Assembly (NCBI RefSeq): GCF_000389965.1
Contig: NC_021191.1
Location: forward strand, 6,387,501 to 6,451,500
DNA: 64,000 nt
From: Actinoplanes sp. N902-109
Lineage (GTDB): Bacteria > Actinomycetota > Actinomycetes > Mycobacteriales > Micromonosporaceae
Reading direction: 5' to 3'
Within the stretch, counting starts at the first letter, position 1. The number at the start of each line of letters is the position of its first letter. The notes under the pieces were generated by a model, which saw nothing but the letters and a program-made list of their open reading frames with translations, did not search any database and had not been told where the DNA came from. A program made the translations under genes and the position numbers. Shown here piece after piece: positions 45,154-54,865 of the stretch.

Positions 45154-48100
45154 GTGACAACAACAACGCGACGGCGTGCCGGGGTGGTGGTCACGGTGCT
45201 CGCCTCACTGGCGGTTCCGATGACGCTCGCCTCGCCCGCGGCGGCAGCGACGACAACGGCCACGACAGCAACCACCCCCGCGACCACGGGCGCGGACCTG
45301 CCCGATCCGACCGCCCGTGGCCCGTACGGCCACCAGGTCGTCGAGGAGGCGAAGTTCGGCCTCGCCGACATCCAGGAGCCCAACTCCGACGGCGCGGCCC
45401 CGACGGCGGGTACCGCGCAGGCGGCCGAACGGGTCGAGATCCGCGGCCAGCTCTACACCCCCGACTGGAGCAGGCGGACGACGCCGTCCCCGCTCATCGT
45501 GCTGGTGCACGGCAACCACGGCTCCTGCGACACCGGACAGGACACCGCCAACCTGACCTGCGCGGCCTTCAAGCACAACGAGAACGGGTACGCCTACCTC
45601 GCGGAGAACCTGGCCACCTGGGGCTACACCACGTTCTCCGTCTCGCAGGACCAGCTGATGCTGCGCCAGGACAACAACAAGGGCAAGGGCATGCACAGCC
45701 GGCGCATGCTCCTCGCCGCCACCCTGGACGCGATCACCGCGGCCAACAGCAGCAAGGGCCTGCCGGTCGACGCGCACACCACCGTGGGCACGACGCTGTC
45801 CGGCCGGCTGGACCTGAGCCGGATCGGGCTGATGGGCCATTCCCGCGGCGGTGACGCGGTGGCGAATTTCCTCGACTACAACCGCATCCGCACCGACGGC
45901 CCGCGCTACCCGATCAGCGGTGTCATATCGCTGGCCCCGGTGGATTACGAGCGCCGGGCACCGTACGGGATGCCGTTCATGTCGATTCTGCCGATGTGTG
46001 ACGGGGACGTCTCGAATCTGCAGGGCGCCCGGTTGTTCGAACGCAGCCAGTACGTCAATCCGGCCGACCCGTTCCCGCGGATCCAGGTGGAGCACCTGGG
46101 CGCGATCCACAACTGGTACAACACCGTGTGGTACGCCGACGGCGGCGCTGACGGGCAGACCAACAACGACGCGGCCTGCGGCAACTCGGCGCCGTTCGCG
46201 TCCACCAACGTGCACCCGCACAACCTGCGGCTGTCCGGCGCGGCCAGCTACACCGACCCGGCCGGCAACTACGCGATCGACAACTCCGACCCGCTCAACC
46301 CCGAGGTCAACACCAAGATCTCCGGGGACGCCGGGCGGATGGGCGACCAGGAGAAGCTGGGCCTGGCCACGATGGCCGCGTTCCTGCGGCGCTACATCGG
46401 CGGCGAGGGCGCGTTCGACGCCTACCTGACCGGCGAGCTGTCGGACACCACGAGCCACTTGCAGGTGCCCGCGTCGGCCTGCCCGGTCAGCGACTCCGGC
46501 ACCGCGATCCCGTGCTCGGAGCGGGTCAACACGACGTACTTCGCGGCACCGGCCGAGCGCGTCGACGTGCTCCGGCCCGAGGTGCGGAACCCGCTGACCA
46601 GCAACGCCCTCGGTGGGACGCTGAGCGGCACCGGGTTCGCCGACCCGTACGCGCAGGCCGCGGGGGTGACGCCCAAGCCGGCGGCGACCGCGCAGGGCTA
46701 CGACTGGTGCAACCCCGAGCCGAACGACTTCGCCCCGGCGCAGCTGGGCAAGAGCGGGCTGCCCACCGCCGCCAAGCCGTGCCCGCTGCCCGCGGCCACC
46801 GCGCTGGGCGGGCAGAACGGCACCCGGGAGAACAGCCCGATCAACCACTCGTACGGCCGGCAGCTCGCCCTGGCCTGGGACAGCAGCTCGCCTGCCACGC
46901 TCACGGCGCAGATCCCGGCCGCCTCGGGCGACGTCAGCAAGCTGAAGGCGCTGGCGCTGGACGCGGCGGTCAACTTCTTCGACCTGCGCAACCCGGGCGC
47001 CGACAACCGCGGTGACAACACCAAGACCGGCACCGCCTGGCCGAACGAGAAGCCCACGTCGTACGACCCGGCCGCCACGACCCAGAACTTCCGGATCGTG
47101 CTGACCGACACCGAGGGGCACAGCGCCTCGGTCGACGCCGGTGACCCGCGCTGGGGCAACGCCCTGCACATGTCGACCGGCACCAACACCCCGAACACGC
47201 ACATCGTGCTCGACCAGATCCGGGTGCCGCTCAGCGAGTTCGCCCGGCAGGGGCTCGAACTGACCGGGGTGAGCCGGATGGAGCTGCGGTTCGGCGTGGG
47301 CGACCTGCCCAAGTCGGGCTCGATCCAGCTGGCCGACGTGCGGTTCCAGGAGAATTCCGCGGGCACGCAGATCATGTCGGACGGCACGGGCAAGGCCGAC
47401 GGCGCCGGCTACGGTGCCTACGCCTCCGGCGGGCCGAACCCGGCGTCGTACCTGGCCGAGCCGCGCGACTCGCCGGTCTGGACGGTCGACGACGACAAGA
47501 AGCAGTGCCCCGACGCCCAGTTCACATCGATCCAGACCGCGGTCGACTACGCGGCGCCGTGGGACACCGTCGTGGTCTGCGACGGCACCTACCAGGAGTC
47601 GTCGACGCCGGTGAACGCCACGGCCAACCCGGTGCAGGCGGGCGCGAGGAACGGCCTGACCATCACCAAGCCGCTGACCATCCGGGGCACCGGCGCCGGC
47701 AAGGTCATCATCGAGCCGGACCAGTCGCTGACCACGCTCGCGGGCAGCAAGCCGTATCTGCGGGACGGTGGTGGCAACGTTGTCACGGTCTCCCGGCAGT
47801 CGCTGGGCTCGACCGACACCAACGAGATGTTCGTCGACATCTCCGGCGTGACGATAACCTCGGGCACGGTGTGGGCCGAGGCGGGTGTCGCCTACTTCGG
47901 CGCGGCCGGCCGGGTCTCCGACAGCGTGGTGGGCCCGCTCAAGGTCGCGACCACCGACGAGGAGAAGGCGGCGCACCCGCACGGCTGGGGCATCGTCAAG
48001 ACCGGCATCATCCGCGGCGCCGGGCCGGGCACGGTGGAGAGCGAGCTCACGGTCGCCGACAGCGTGGTCACCGGCTACCAGTCCGGCGGCATCCTGTTCG

Positions 48101-49107
48101 ACGGCGCCCGCGGCACGGACGGCTCGCCCGACAACCTCGTGCGCACCGGCATCCGCAACCACGGCTACGTCACCGGCACGGTGGTGCAGGGCTCGCCCTC
48201 GGCGACCGGTGTGCAGTTCACCTCGGGAGTTGACGGCTACGTCAACACCAGCAGGATCACCAGCACCATGTACGGGGTGCTGCTCACCGATTCCGGTACG
48301 GTCACGGCCACCGACGACGTGCTCACCGGCAACCGGTACGCCGCCTACAACGCCACCGCCGACAGCACCGCCGCCCGGACGGATGCGCCGTTAACCGTGA
48401 CGCGCAGCTACTTCGGCAGCGGCAAGCCGGCGACCTCGGGCGGGTCCTCGGTGGTGATCACCAAGCAGTTCCCGGCGGAGCCCTACGGGGTGCCCACCGG
48501 GGCCGGCACCGTCGCCGACAACGCCCCGGCCGCGGAACTCGCCGACCCCGGCAAGCACACCGAGTTCCAGGCCGGTACGGCGGTCACCCCCCTGGTCCGG
48601 GCCACCGACGACTTCGCCGTCAGCTCGGTGTCGCTGCTGGTGAACGGGACCACGGTGGGTACCGCGCGCACTGCGCCGTACCTCTTGTCCTGGACGCCGG
48701 CCGCGGCCGACGCGGGCCGGAAGGTGACGCTGCAGGCGCTGGTGGTCGACTCCGCCGGGCACGAGAAGCTGTCGAAGGCGATCAGCTACGCGGTGGTCCC
48801 GGCCACCCCGCCGCCCGCGGTCACGATCGACAAGATCGAGACCAACGCCCGGAAGGGTACGGCGGACGTCGCGCTCACCGTGAACGCCGCCGGCACGGTC
48901 ACCATCGCCGGCGAGCGGATCGAGACCGACAGCGCCACGGCCACCAAGGCCCGCTCGCTGACGCTCGATGTCCGGGCCACCGCGGCCGGCCGGCAGCAGC
49001 TCGCCGAGACCGGCAAGCTCGATGTCACGGCCACCGTCACGTTCACCACCGCGACCGGCCAGACCACGAGCCAGCCGGTCACCGTCACCCTCACCGAACA
49101 GAAGTAG
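45154..49107 (+). CDS. Large secreted protein: alpha/beta hydrolase, right-handed beta-helix and Ig-like C-terminus
   Basis: 1317 residues; GTG start with GGGAG 8 nt upstream. Signal peptide to about residue 32, then a Thr-rich stretch. The alpha/beta hydrolase part (about 85-450) has the strand LIVLVHGNHG and the nucleophile motif GHSRGG near residue 229. A central beta-sandwich-like region of about 300 residues follows, then a parallel beta-helix (about 780-1110) of short T/V/G-rich turns as in pectate-lyase-like folds. An Ig/bacterial-surface-type domain (about 1130-1215) and a final beta domain end the protein. It probably acts outside the cell on an ester-bearing polymer; the exact substrate is unknown. 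Linking a serine hydrolase to a beta-helix in one chain is unusual. Confidence 0.85.
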   Translation: MTTTTRRRAGVVVTVLASLAVPMTLASPAAAATTTATTATTPATTGADLPDPTARGPYGHQVVEEAKFGLADIQEPNSDGAAPTAGTAQAAERVEIRGQLYTPDWSRRTTPSPLIVLVHGNHGSCDTGQDTANLTCAAFKHNENGYAYLAENLATWGYTTFSVSQDQLMLRQDNNKGKGMHSRRMLLAATLDAITAANSSKGLPVDAHTTVGTTLSGRLDLSRIGLMGHSRGGDAVANFLDYNRIRTDGPRYPISGVISLAPVDYERRAPYGMPFMSILPMCDGDVSNLQGARLFERSQYVNPADPFPRIQVEHLGAIHNWYNTVWYADGGADGQTNNDAACGNSAPFASTNVHPHNLRLSGAASYTDPAGNYAIDNSDPLNPEVNTKISGDAGRMGDQEKLGLATMAAFLRRYIGGEGAFDAYLTGELSDTTSHLQVPASACPVSDSGTAIPCSERVNTTYFAAPAERVDVLRPEVRNPLTSNALGGTLSGTGFADPYAQAAGVTPKPAATAQGYDWCNPEPNDFAPAQLGKSGLPTAAKPCPLPAATALGGQNGTRENSPINHSYGRQLALAWDSSSPATLTAQIPAASGDVSKLKALALDAAVNFFDLRNPGADNRGDNTKTGTAWPNEKPTSYDPAATTQNFRIVLTDTEGHSASVDAGDPRWGNALHMSTGTNTPNTHIVLDQIRVPLSEFARQGLELTGVSRMELRFGVGDLPKSGSIQLADVRFQENSAGTQIMSDGTGKADGAGYGAYASGGPNPASYLAEPRDSPVWTVDDDKKQCPDAQFTSIQTAVDYAAPWDTVVVCDGTYQESSTPVNATANPVQAGARNGLTITKPLTIRGTGAGKVIIEPDQSLTTLAGSKPYLRDGGGNVVTVSRQSLGSTDTNEMFVDISGVTITSGTVWAEAGVAYFGAAGRVSDSVVGPLKVATTDEEKAAHPHGWGIVKTGIIRGAGPGTVESELTVADSVVTGYQSGGILFDGARGTDGSPDNLVRTGIRNHGYVTGTVVQGSPSATGVQFTSGVDGYVNTSRITSTMYGVLLTDSGTVTATDDVLTGNRYAAYNATADSTAARTDAPLTVTRSYFGSGKPATSGGSSVVITKQFPAEPYGVPTGAGTVADNAPAAELADPGKHTEFQAGTAVTPLVRATDDFAVSSVSLLVNGTTVGTARTAPYLLSWTPAAADAGRKVTLQALVVDSAGHEKLSKAISYAVVPATPPPAVTIDKIETNARKGTADVALTVNAAGTVTIAGERIETDSATATKARSLTLDVRATAAGRQQLAETGKLDVTATVTFTTATGQTTSQPVTVTLTEQK

Positions 49108-49223
49108 CAGCGGTCCGGCATGCCGGGCGGATCTCCGGTCTCCGCCGATCCGCCCGGCTTCGCTCCCGTTTCGCAACCGAAATCGCACGCAGAGTTGTCA
49201 CCTAGCTACCGATTGTGCTGGTT

Positions 49224-51500
49224 ATGGCGCTGCTGAGAATGCCCTCCGCCCGGCTCGTGACCGCAGCCGTGTGGATCGCGGGAATCCCGGTCGGTGCGAT
49301 CCTCGTGCAGGTCGTCACCGGTTGGGGCAACGACTCCCAGGCCCGGGTCGTCAACGACCTGGCGTACGTGCCGCTCGGCCTGCTCACCGTGATGCTGGGT
49401 CTCGCCGTCGTGCTCAAGGGCGGCGCCAACCCGCGCGAACGGCGGGCCTGGGTCATGCTGGAGATCTCGTTCGTCTGCGAAGGCATGGCGCACTTCGCGT
49501 CGTTGCTGCGCGACCTGTTGCATCTCTCCCCGACGTACCCCACCCTCTCGGACTACCTGTTCCTCCTGGCGATCCCGTTCGTGGTGGCCGGGCTGCTGCT
49601 GCTGCCGGCCACCCGCCGCAGCCGGACCGAACGCCTCAAGCTGCTGATCGACTCGCTGATCGTCGTGGCCGGCGCGTGCCTGGCGCTGTGGTACCTGGAG
49701 ATCGGGCCGCTCGTGCAGACCCCGGGCGTCGACCCGTGGCTGGTCGCCATCTCCACCGCCGTACCGGTGGTCGACCTGCTGCTCGTCTTCGCGCTGATCA
49801 TCCTGCTGCTGCGCCGTTCCCCGGCGGCCACCTCGGTCGGCCTGCTCAGCGGGTCCATGGCGCTCAAGGTGGTCGCCGACAGCACCTACGTCATCGCCTA
49901 CGTCCAGTTCGGCATCGGCTACCACCCCGGCAGCTGGCCGTTCCTGCTGTGGTCCACCGCCAGCTTCCTCAGCCTGCTCGCCGTGCACCGCCGGCTGCGC
50001 GAGTACAGCCCCACCGGTGCCGAGCGCCCGGCCCGTGGCCGGCTCGGCTGGCTGCCGTACCTGGCGATCGCCCTCGCGTACGGGCTGATCGCGTTCGTCG
50101 CCCGCAACCAGTCGCTGTACCCGCTGGGCGGGATGATCTTCGGCGGTATCGCGATCACCTGCCTGGTGATCGTCCGGCAGATGGTGGCCCAGCGGGAGAG
50201 CCGCCGGCTGGCCGTCACCGACCCGCTCACCGGGCTGTCCAACCGGGCGCTGATCGCCGAGCGGCTGGCCGAGCTCACCCGGCAACCACTGCGCGAGGGC
50301 CGGTACGGTGCCGTCCTGCTGATCGACCTGGACCGGTTCAAGCCGATCAACGACGCGCACGGGCACGAGGCCGGCGACGCCGTGCTCAAGGCGGTCGCCA
50401 CAGCGCTGCGCATGGTGATCCGCTCCGGCGATACGGCGGGCCGGCTCGGTGGTGACGAGTTCGCCGTCGTCCTGCCTGCCCTGCCGGACGCCGCCGCGGC
50501 CGAGAGCATCGCCCAGCGCCTGGTCGACGCGCTGCGCACCCCGGTGATCTTCGGCGAGTTCCTGCTGGGCGTGGAGGCGAGCATCGGCATCGCGTTCCGC
50601 GACGAGACCACCGGTGACGCCGAGCAGCTGCTCGCGCACGCCGACATCGCCATGTACGCCGCCAAACGCTCCGGGCGCGGCCGCTACCGGATCTACACGC
50701 CGGAGCTCGACACCCAGGCCCGCGACGCCGAGCTGCGCCGCGCGGTCGACAACAACGAACTCGTGGTGCACTTCCAGCCGGTGGTCCCGCTCACCGCCGA
50801 CAGCGACGGCGAGGTGACCGTCGAGGCGCTGGTGCGCTGGAACCACCCGGAGCGCGGGCTGCTGATGCCGGGCGCCTTCATCGAGCTGGCCGAGGAGACC
50901 GGCGCGGTCGTCCCGATCGGCGAGTGGGTGCTGCGTGAGGCATGCCGCCAGGCCGTCGGCTGGCGCACCGCGGACGGCCGGGCGGTGTCGCTCAGCGTCA
51001 ACCTCTCCCCCCGCCAGGTCACCCAGGCCGGGCTGGTCGACACCATCCGCGGCATCCTCGACGAGACCGGCTTCCCGGCCGGCCGGCTGGTGCTCGAACT
51101 GACCGAGAGCGTCATCCTCGAACCCGACGAGCAGGTCGTGGCCCGCCTGCGCACCCTGCGCGACATGGGCATCGGCATCTCGGTCGACGACTTCGGCACC
51201 GGCTACGCGGCGCTCAGCTATCTGCGCACCCTGCCGGTCAGCACCCTCAAGATCGACCGCTCCTTCGTGGCCGACATCGACACGGACCTCGACGCCTACG
51301 CCGTCACCGAGGCCGTGGTACAACTGGCGCGCGCCTTCCGGCTGCACGTGGTGGCCGAGGGCATCGAGACCGCCGAGCAGGCCCGCTGCCTGATCGCGAT
51401 GGGCTGCCGGTACGGCCAGGGCTACCACTTCGCCCGCCCGATGCCCGGCCCCGCCCTGGCCGAGCACCTGGCCGCCCGCACCCCCACCCCGGCGGCCTGA
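49224..51500 (+). CDS. Membrane GGDEF-EAL cyclic-di-GMP protein
   Basis: 758 residues from the ATG at 49224; a GTG three codons earlier (49215) is possible and neither has a good ribosome site. About nine to ten membrane helices occupy residues 1-310. The diguanylate cyclase domain has an intact RLGGDEFAVV site. The EAL domain begins with EALVRW and keeps the ELTESV, DDFGTGYAALSYL and KIDRSFV metal/substrate motifs, so both halves look active. It makes and/or breaks c-di-GMP in response to a membrane signal. The stop codon lies in the first copy of an 18-bp tandem repeat. Confidence 0.92.
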   Translation: MALLRMPSARLVTAAVWIAGIPVGAILVQVVTGWGNDSQARVVNDLAYVPLGLLTVMLGLAVVLKGGANPRERRAWVMLEISFVCEGMAHFASLLRDLLHLSPTYPTLSDYLFLLAIPFVVAGLLLLPATRRSRTERLKLLIDSLIVVAGACLALWYLEIGPLVQTPGVDPWLVAISTAVPVVDLLLVFALIILLLRRSPAATSVGLLSGSMALKVVADSTYVIAYVQFGIGYHPGSWPFLLWSTASFLSLLAVHRRLREYSPTGAERPARGRLGWLPYLAIALAYGLIAFVARNQSLYPLGGMIFGGIAITCLVIVRQMVAQRESRRLAVTDPLTGLSNRALIAERLAELTRQPLREGRYGAVLLIDLDRFKPINDAHGHEAGDAVLKAVATALRMVIRSGDTAGRLGGDEFAVVLPALPDAAAAESIAQRLVDALRTPVIFGEFLLGVEASIGIAFRDETTGDAEQLLAHADIAMYAAKRSGRGRYRIYTPELDTQARDAELRRAVDNNELVVHFQPVVPLTADSDGEVTVEALVRWNHPERGLLMPGAFIELAEETGAVVPIGEWVLREACRQAVGWRTADGRAVSLSVNLSPRQVTQAGLVDTIRGILDETGFPAGRLVLELTESVILEPDEQVVARLRTLRDMGIGISVDDFGTGYAALSYLRTLPVSTLKIDRSFVADIDTDLDAYAVTEAVVQLARAFRLHVVAEGIETAEQARCLIAMGCRYGQGYHFARPMPGPALAEHLAARTPTPAA

Positions 51501-51634
51501 CCCAGCCCAGCGGCTTGACCCAGGCCGGCGGTCTGACCCAGGCCGGCGGTCTGACCCAGGCCGGCGGTCTGACCCAGGCCGGCGGTCTGACCCAGGCCGG
51601 CGGTCTGACCCAGGCCGGCGGTCTGGCCCAGGCC
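51491..51634. repeat. Eight tandem copies of an 18-bp repeat at the 3' end of the GGDEF-EAL gene
   Basis: Consensus GGCGGTCTGACCCAGGCC, copies at 51491, 51509, 51527, 51545, 51563, 51581, 51599 and 51617, the inner ones identical. The first copy contains the stop codon TGA, and six of the seven later copies repeat it in the same frame (the last reads TGG). No spacers, so not CRISPR. Confidence 0.95.
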
Positions 51635-52119
51635 GATCGGGCGTCGACCACGACGGGCTGGCCGTGGGCGCGGGCTCCCCGGCGGGCGCCGTGGCGGGCG
51701 CGTCCACCTGGGTCTGGCCGGCCGTCGTCAGGGGCGCACCGTTGCGGCGACCGGCATCCCTGATCGCCGTCGCCGTCGCAACACCGGCCCGGGCTGGGTG
51801 CGCGTGCCGAGCCCGCCGTTCGACTACGATCAGCCCGAACATCAGCGCCGGCAACTTCCGCACGCTCTCCGGACGCTACCGGTCCCCGAGGACCTGTGCG
51901 CCGAACTCTCCCGCCCGGCACCAGCGGCCGCATCGGCATTGACGGAGCATTCCGCCGGTTTGAGCGGCCAGCTGCTCAGCGGGCGCCGATCAGCGCCTGC
52001 GGTGCCGCGACCTTGATCCGGGTGTCGAGCCAGGACAGCTGACGCGCGGTCGCGCTCGTTCCTGGTGGTCCTGGGGTGCATGGCAGCGCAGCCGGCGAGG
52101 AGGACGCGGGAACGCCGCA
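51635..52119. other. 485-nt intergenic stretch without a supported gene
   Basis: Several short frames cross this region on both strands. None has a ribosome site or consistent codon bias. A frame near 51798-51920 (plus strand) has somewhat protein-like residues (PPFDYDQPEHQRR, LPVPEDLCAEL) and could be a gene remnant. Confidence 0.5.
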
Positions 52120-52151
52120 GCGCCGCCCACGACCGTGGTCATGGGCGGCGC
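52120..52151. terminator. Strong hairpin downstream of the aminopeptidase gene
   Basis: GCGCCGCCCA (52120-52129) pairs with TGGGCGGCGC (52142-52151), with a further GAC/GTC pairing inside. It lies 53 nt past the stop of the minus-strand peptidase gene. No T-tract, as is common in GC-rich actinomycetes. Confidence 0.75.
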
Positions 52152-52203
52152 CGCACACTGCGGGGACCGGTCACCCGGCGCGGGGCCGGGTGTCGGGCGT
52201 CGG

Positions 52204-53124
52204 TCAGCCCGCGAGGGCCCAGACCGCACTGGCGACGGCGTTGGTGCCCAGCGCCATGCTGTTCTGGTCCACGTCGGTGAGGTTGTCGCAGGCCCGGTGG
52301 TAGCAGGCACCCAGCTCGTTGAGGCTGCGCACCGAGCTGACCCCGGTGACCTTGACGCCGGCCCGTTTGAACGCGGCGTGGTCGGAGCGGTCGTCGGTGT
52401 CCAGCGCCGGGTTGACGGTGATGTTCTGGCCGGTGAAGTACGTCTTGAACGGCGCGTTCAGCCCGTTCGACTGGCCCTCGACGTACAGGCTCCAGCCGAC
52501 CGGTTTGCCGTTCTCGACCTTGTTGCCGATCATGTCGAAGTTCAGGTAGGCGTCGATCTTCGCCGCCTCGCCGCCGGCCAGGTGCGACACGTAGTAGCTC
52601 GACCCGACGTCGCCCTGCTCCTCGGCGCCCCAGAAGCCGAACCGGATGCGCTTGACCGGGCGCAGGTTCGCCTGGCTGATCGCGGCGGCGTTGGCCAGCA
52701 GCGCGGCCACCCCGGAGCCGTCGTCGTTGATGCCCGGGCCGGCTGCCACCGAGTCGGAGTGGGCACCCGCCATGATGACGTGGGTGGCGTCGCCGTACGG
52801 CCACTCGGCCACCACGTTGGACGCCGACTTGCCGCCGGTGGTGAACTTCTGCGTGGTCACCTGCCAGCCGAGCCCGGTGAGTTGCTGCTGGATGTAGGTG
52901 ACCGTGGAGGTGAACCCGGCGCTGCCGATCACCCGGGTGTTGTTGCTGGCCGTGGCGAACTGCATGAGCTTCTGCAGGTGCGCCATCGGGACGCTCGCGC
53001 TGATCACCGGCGGGGTGGCCGCCGTGGTGACCGGCGCCGCGGGTGCCGGGCCGGTGACCGTGGCGGTGAGCGTGGCGGCCAGCGCGACGGCGACACCGGC
53101 CTGGGCAAGCTTGCGGACCCGCAT
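52204..53124 (-). CDS. Secreted M28 zinc aminopeptidase
   Basis: 306 residues; ATG at 53124 with GGAGG upstream. Signal peptide to about residue 30. The metal ligands of the family are visible in order: His (GAHSDS), bridging Asp (NDDGSG), catalytic and ligand Glu (AEEQG), Asp (NFDMIG) and a late His (CYHRACD). Length and layout match the Streptomyces griseus aminopeptidase type, which removes large hydrophobic N-terminal residues. An AT-rich segment at 53170-53215 upstream is the likely promoter. Confidence 0.92.
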   Translation of the reverse strand: MRVRKLAQAGVAVALAATLTATVTGPAPAAPVTTAATPPVISASVPMAHLQKLMQFATASNNTRVIGSAGFTSTVTYIQQQLTGLGWQVTTQKFTTGGKSASNVVAEWPYGDATHVIMAGAHSDSVAAGPGINDDGSGVAALLANAAAISQANLRPVKRIRFGFWGAEEQGDVGSSYYVSHLAGGEAAKIDAYLNFDMIGNKVENGKPVGWSLYVEGQSNGLNAPFKTYFTGQNITVNPALDTDDRSDHAAFKRAGVKVTGVSSVRSLNELGACYHRACDNLTDVDQNSMALGTNAVASAVWALAG

Positions 53125-53228
53125 GGTTCCTCCGAGGAAGGGAGTGCAGCATCGGAGCCGTACTGTAAGCAGCCCAGGCCGGTAATCGTTAGATAGCAAT
53201 CAATGCATAACGTTCATGTGCCGCGCCG

Positions 53229-54677
53229 TCAGCTCAGGGTGAACCGCTGGTTCGCCTGGCCGTTGCAGTCGTAGATCTGCACCTGCTGGCCGTTGCCGGT
53301 GCCCCAGACGTCGAGGCAGCGCCCGGACTGGCCGTTGGTGATGGTGCCGCTGGAGGTGACCGTCCACTGCTGGTTGGCCTGCCCGTTGCAGCTGTAGATC
53401 TGCACGGCCGAGCCGTTGGCGGTGCCGGCCGCGTCGAGGCACATGGTGCCGTACACGGTCAGCTGGTTGGTCGAGCTCTGCGTCCAGGCCTGGTTGCTCT
53501 GACCGTTGCAGTCGTAGAGCTGCACCCGGGTGCCGTTGCTCTGCGAGGCGTTCGGCACGTCGATGCACCGGCCGGACTGGGCGCCCAGGATCCGCTTGGC
53601 GTCACCCGACGAGGGCGGCGGCGTGGTGCCACTCGGCGGCGGCGAGGTGGGTCCGCCGCTGCCACCGGCGTTGAGGGCGTTGAGCACCGAGGTGTACGCC
53701 GCCTTCTTGTTGCCGGAGCCGTCGAACAGCAGCGGGTTCTCGCTGGAGCGCCACGAGTCGCTGTCGCGCACGCCCCACACGGTGATGCCGACGCAGCGGG
53801 AGACGTTCATGCACGCCTGGGTGAGCCCGGCGTACTGCGAGGTCGAGGCGTTGGTGACGTCGACCTCGGTCAGCGCCACGTCCACGCCCAGCGCCGCGAA
53901 GCTCGACAGCGTGGTCTGGAAGTTGCTGGGCAGCGAACTGCCCCCGGTGAAGTGGGTCTGCAGGCCCACACAGTCGATCGGCACGCCCCGGGACTTGAAG
54001 TCCTTGATCATGTTGTAGACGCCCTGCGTCTTGGCGTACGTCCAGTTCTCGATGTTGTAGTCGTTGTAACAGAGCTTGACCGACGGGTCGGCGGCGCGCG
54101 CCGTGCGGAACGCCACCTCGATCCAGTCGTTGCCGGTCGACTGCAGGTTGGACGAGCGCCGGCTGCCGTTCTCCGCGTAGGCCTCGTTGACCACGTCCCA
54201 ATACGCCAGCTTGCCCTTGTAGTGGGCCATCACGCCGTTGATGTGGTCGACCATCGCCTGGCGCAGCGCGCTGCCGCTCAGGCTCCCCCACCAGCTCGGC
54301 TGCTGGGCGTGCCAGGCCAGGGTGTGGCCGCGCACCTTCATGCCGCGCTGGGTCGCCCAGTTGTAGATCTGGTCGCCCGAGCTGAAGTTGAACTGGCCAC
54401 GCTGCGGTTCGGTGGCGTCCGGCTTCATCTCGTTCTCGGCGGTGACCATGTTGAACTCACGGCCGGCGATGGTGCTGTAGGTCGAGTCACCGAGCCGGCC
54501 CGCCGCGATGGCCGTGCCGAAATACCGGCCCGACTGTGCGGCCGCCGCCCCCAGGGTGCTCGCCGCGGCGTTCGCGTCGGGCATCGCCACGCCTATTCCC
54601 AGGGCCGTGACGGCGGCGACGACGCCGCCGAACAGGGGCCGCATCCATCTTGCTCGGCTCCGCGCAGGGTCAGCCAC
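53229..54677 (-). CDS. Secreted GH10 endo-xylanase with CBM13 (ricin B-type) module
   Basis: 482 residues; GTG at 54677 with GGAAGGAGA upstream. Signal peptide to about residue 37. The GH10 domain (about 40-335) has acid/base Glu165 (DVVNEAY) and nucleophile Glu271 (TEVDV), as well as WHAQQPSW and the NDYN motif. A Pro/Ser/Thr linker leads to a C-terminal CBM13 trefoil (about 360-482) with three repeats carrying QSGRCIDV, GTMCLDA and QSGRCLDV and QxW-type ends. It cleaves the xylan backbone; the CBM13 binds xylan. It is closely related to the GH10 encoded at 56665, from which it is separated by a sensor-like sigma factor gene. Confidence 0.95.
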   Translation of the reverse strand: MADPARSRARWMRPLFGGVVAAVTALGIGVAMPDANAAASTLGAAAAQSGRYFGTAIAAGRLGDSTYSTIAGREFNMVTAENEMKPDATEPQRGQFNFSSGDQIYNWATQRGMKVRGHTLAWHAQQPSWWGSLSGSALRQAMVDHINGVMAHYKGKLAYWDVVNEAYAENGSRRSSNLQSTGNDWIEVAFRTARAADPSVKLCYNDYNIENWTYAKTQGVYNMIKDFKSRGVPIDCVGLQTHFTGGSSLPSNFQTTLSSFAALGVDVALTEVDVTNASTSQYAGLTQACMNVSRCVGITVWGVRDSDSWRSSENPLLFDGSGNKKAAYTSVLNALNAGGSGGPTSPPPSGTTPPPSSGDAKRILGAQSGRCIDVPNASQSNGTRVQLYDCNGQSNQAWTQSSTNQLTVYGTMCLDAAGTANGSAVQIYSCNGQANQQWTVTSSGTITNGQSGRCLDVWGTGNGQQVQIYDCNGQANQRFTLS

Positions 54678-54763
54678 GACGGTCTCCTTCCCGTCCGGAC
54701 GTCAAAAAGATGAACGTCGATGTAGCGCCCATGCTGACACGGTAACCGCAGCGAAACAATATC

Positions 54764-54783
54764 TTCCGGAGAAGTTCCGGAAC
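54764..54783. promoter_or_regulatory. TTCCGGA repeats and GTTCCGGAAC palindrome upstream of the GH10-CBM13 gene
   Basis: TTCCGGA at 54764 is repeated in the perfect 10-bp palindrome GTTCCGGAAC at 54774-54783, about 90 nt ahead of the xylanase start, in the gap behind the sigma factor gene. GGAAC-like sequences are also common in ECF-type -35 elements, so the site could serve the adjacent sigma factor. Confidence 0.5.
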
Positions 54784-54865
54784 TCCGTTCCGTCGCCCAG
54801 CAGCCATTGAGCACAGTCATGCAGCACAAACGCCGGACGTGGACGGACCGCGGTATCCGAAAGTT

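Noticed and set aside
45205..48162. 985-codon minus-strand frame opposite the secreted hydrolase
   Set aside because: The plus-strand protein has a signal peptide, GHSRGG and a beta-helix; the opposite frame is low complexity.
51491..51634. Possible CRISPR array or coding repeat protein
   Set aside because: The 18-bp units are head to tail without spacers. In the upstream gene frame almost every unit contains a stop codon.
51798..52016. 72-codon plus-strand frame in the gap after the GGDEF-EAL gene
   Set aside because: No ribosome site, inconsistent codon bias in the second half, and no partner gene. Mentioned only as a possible remnant.
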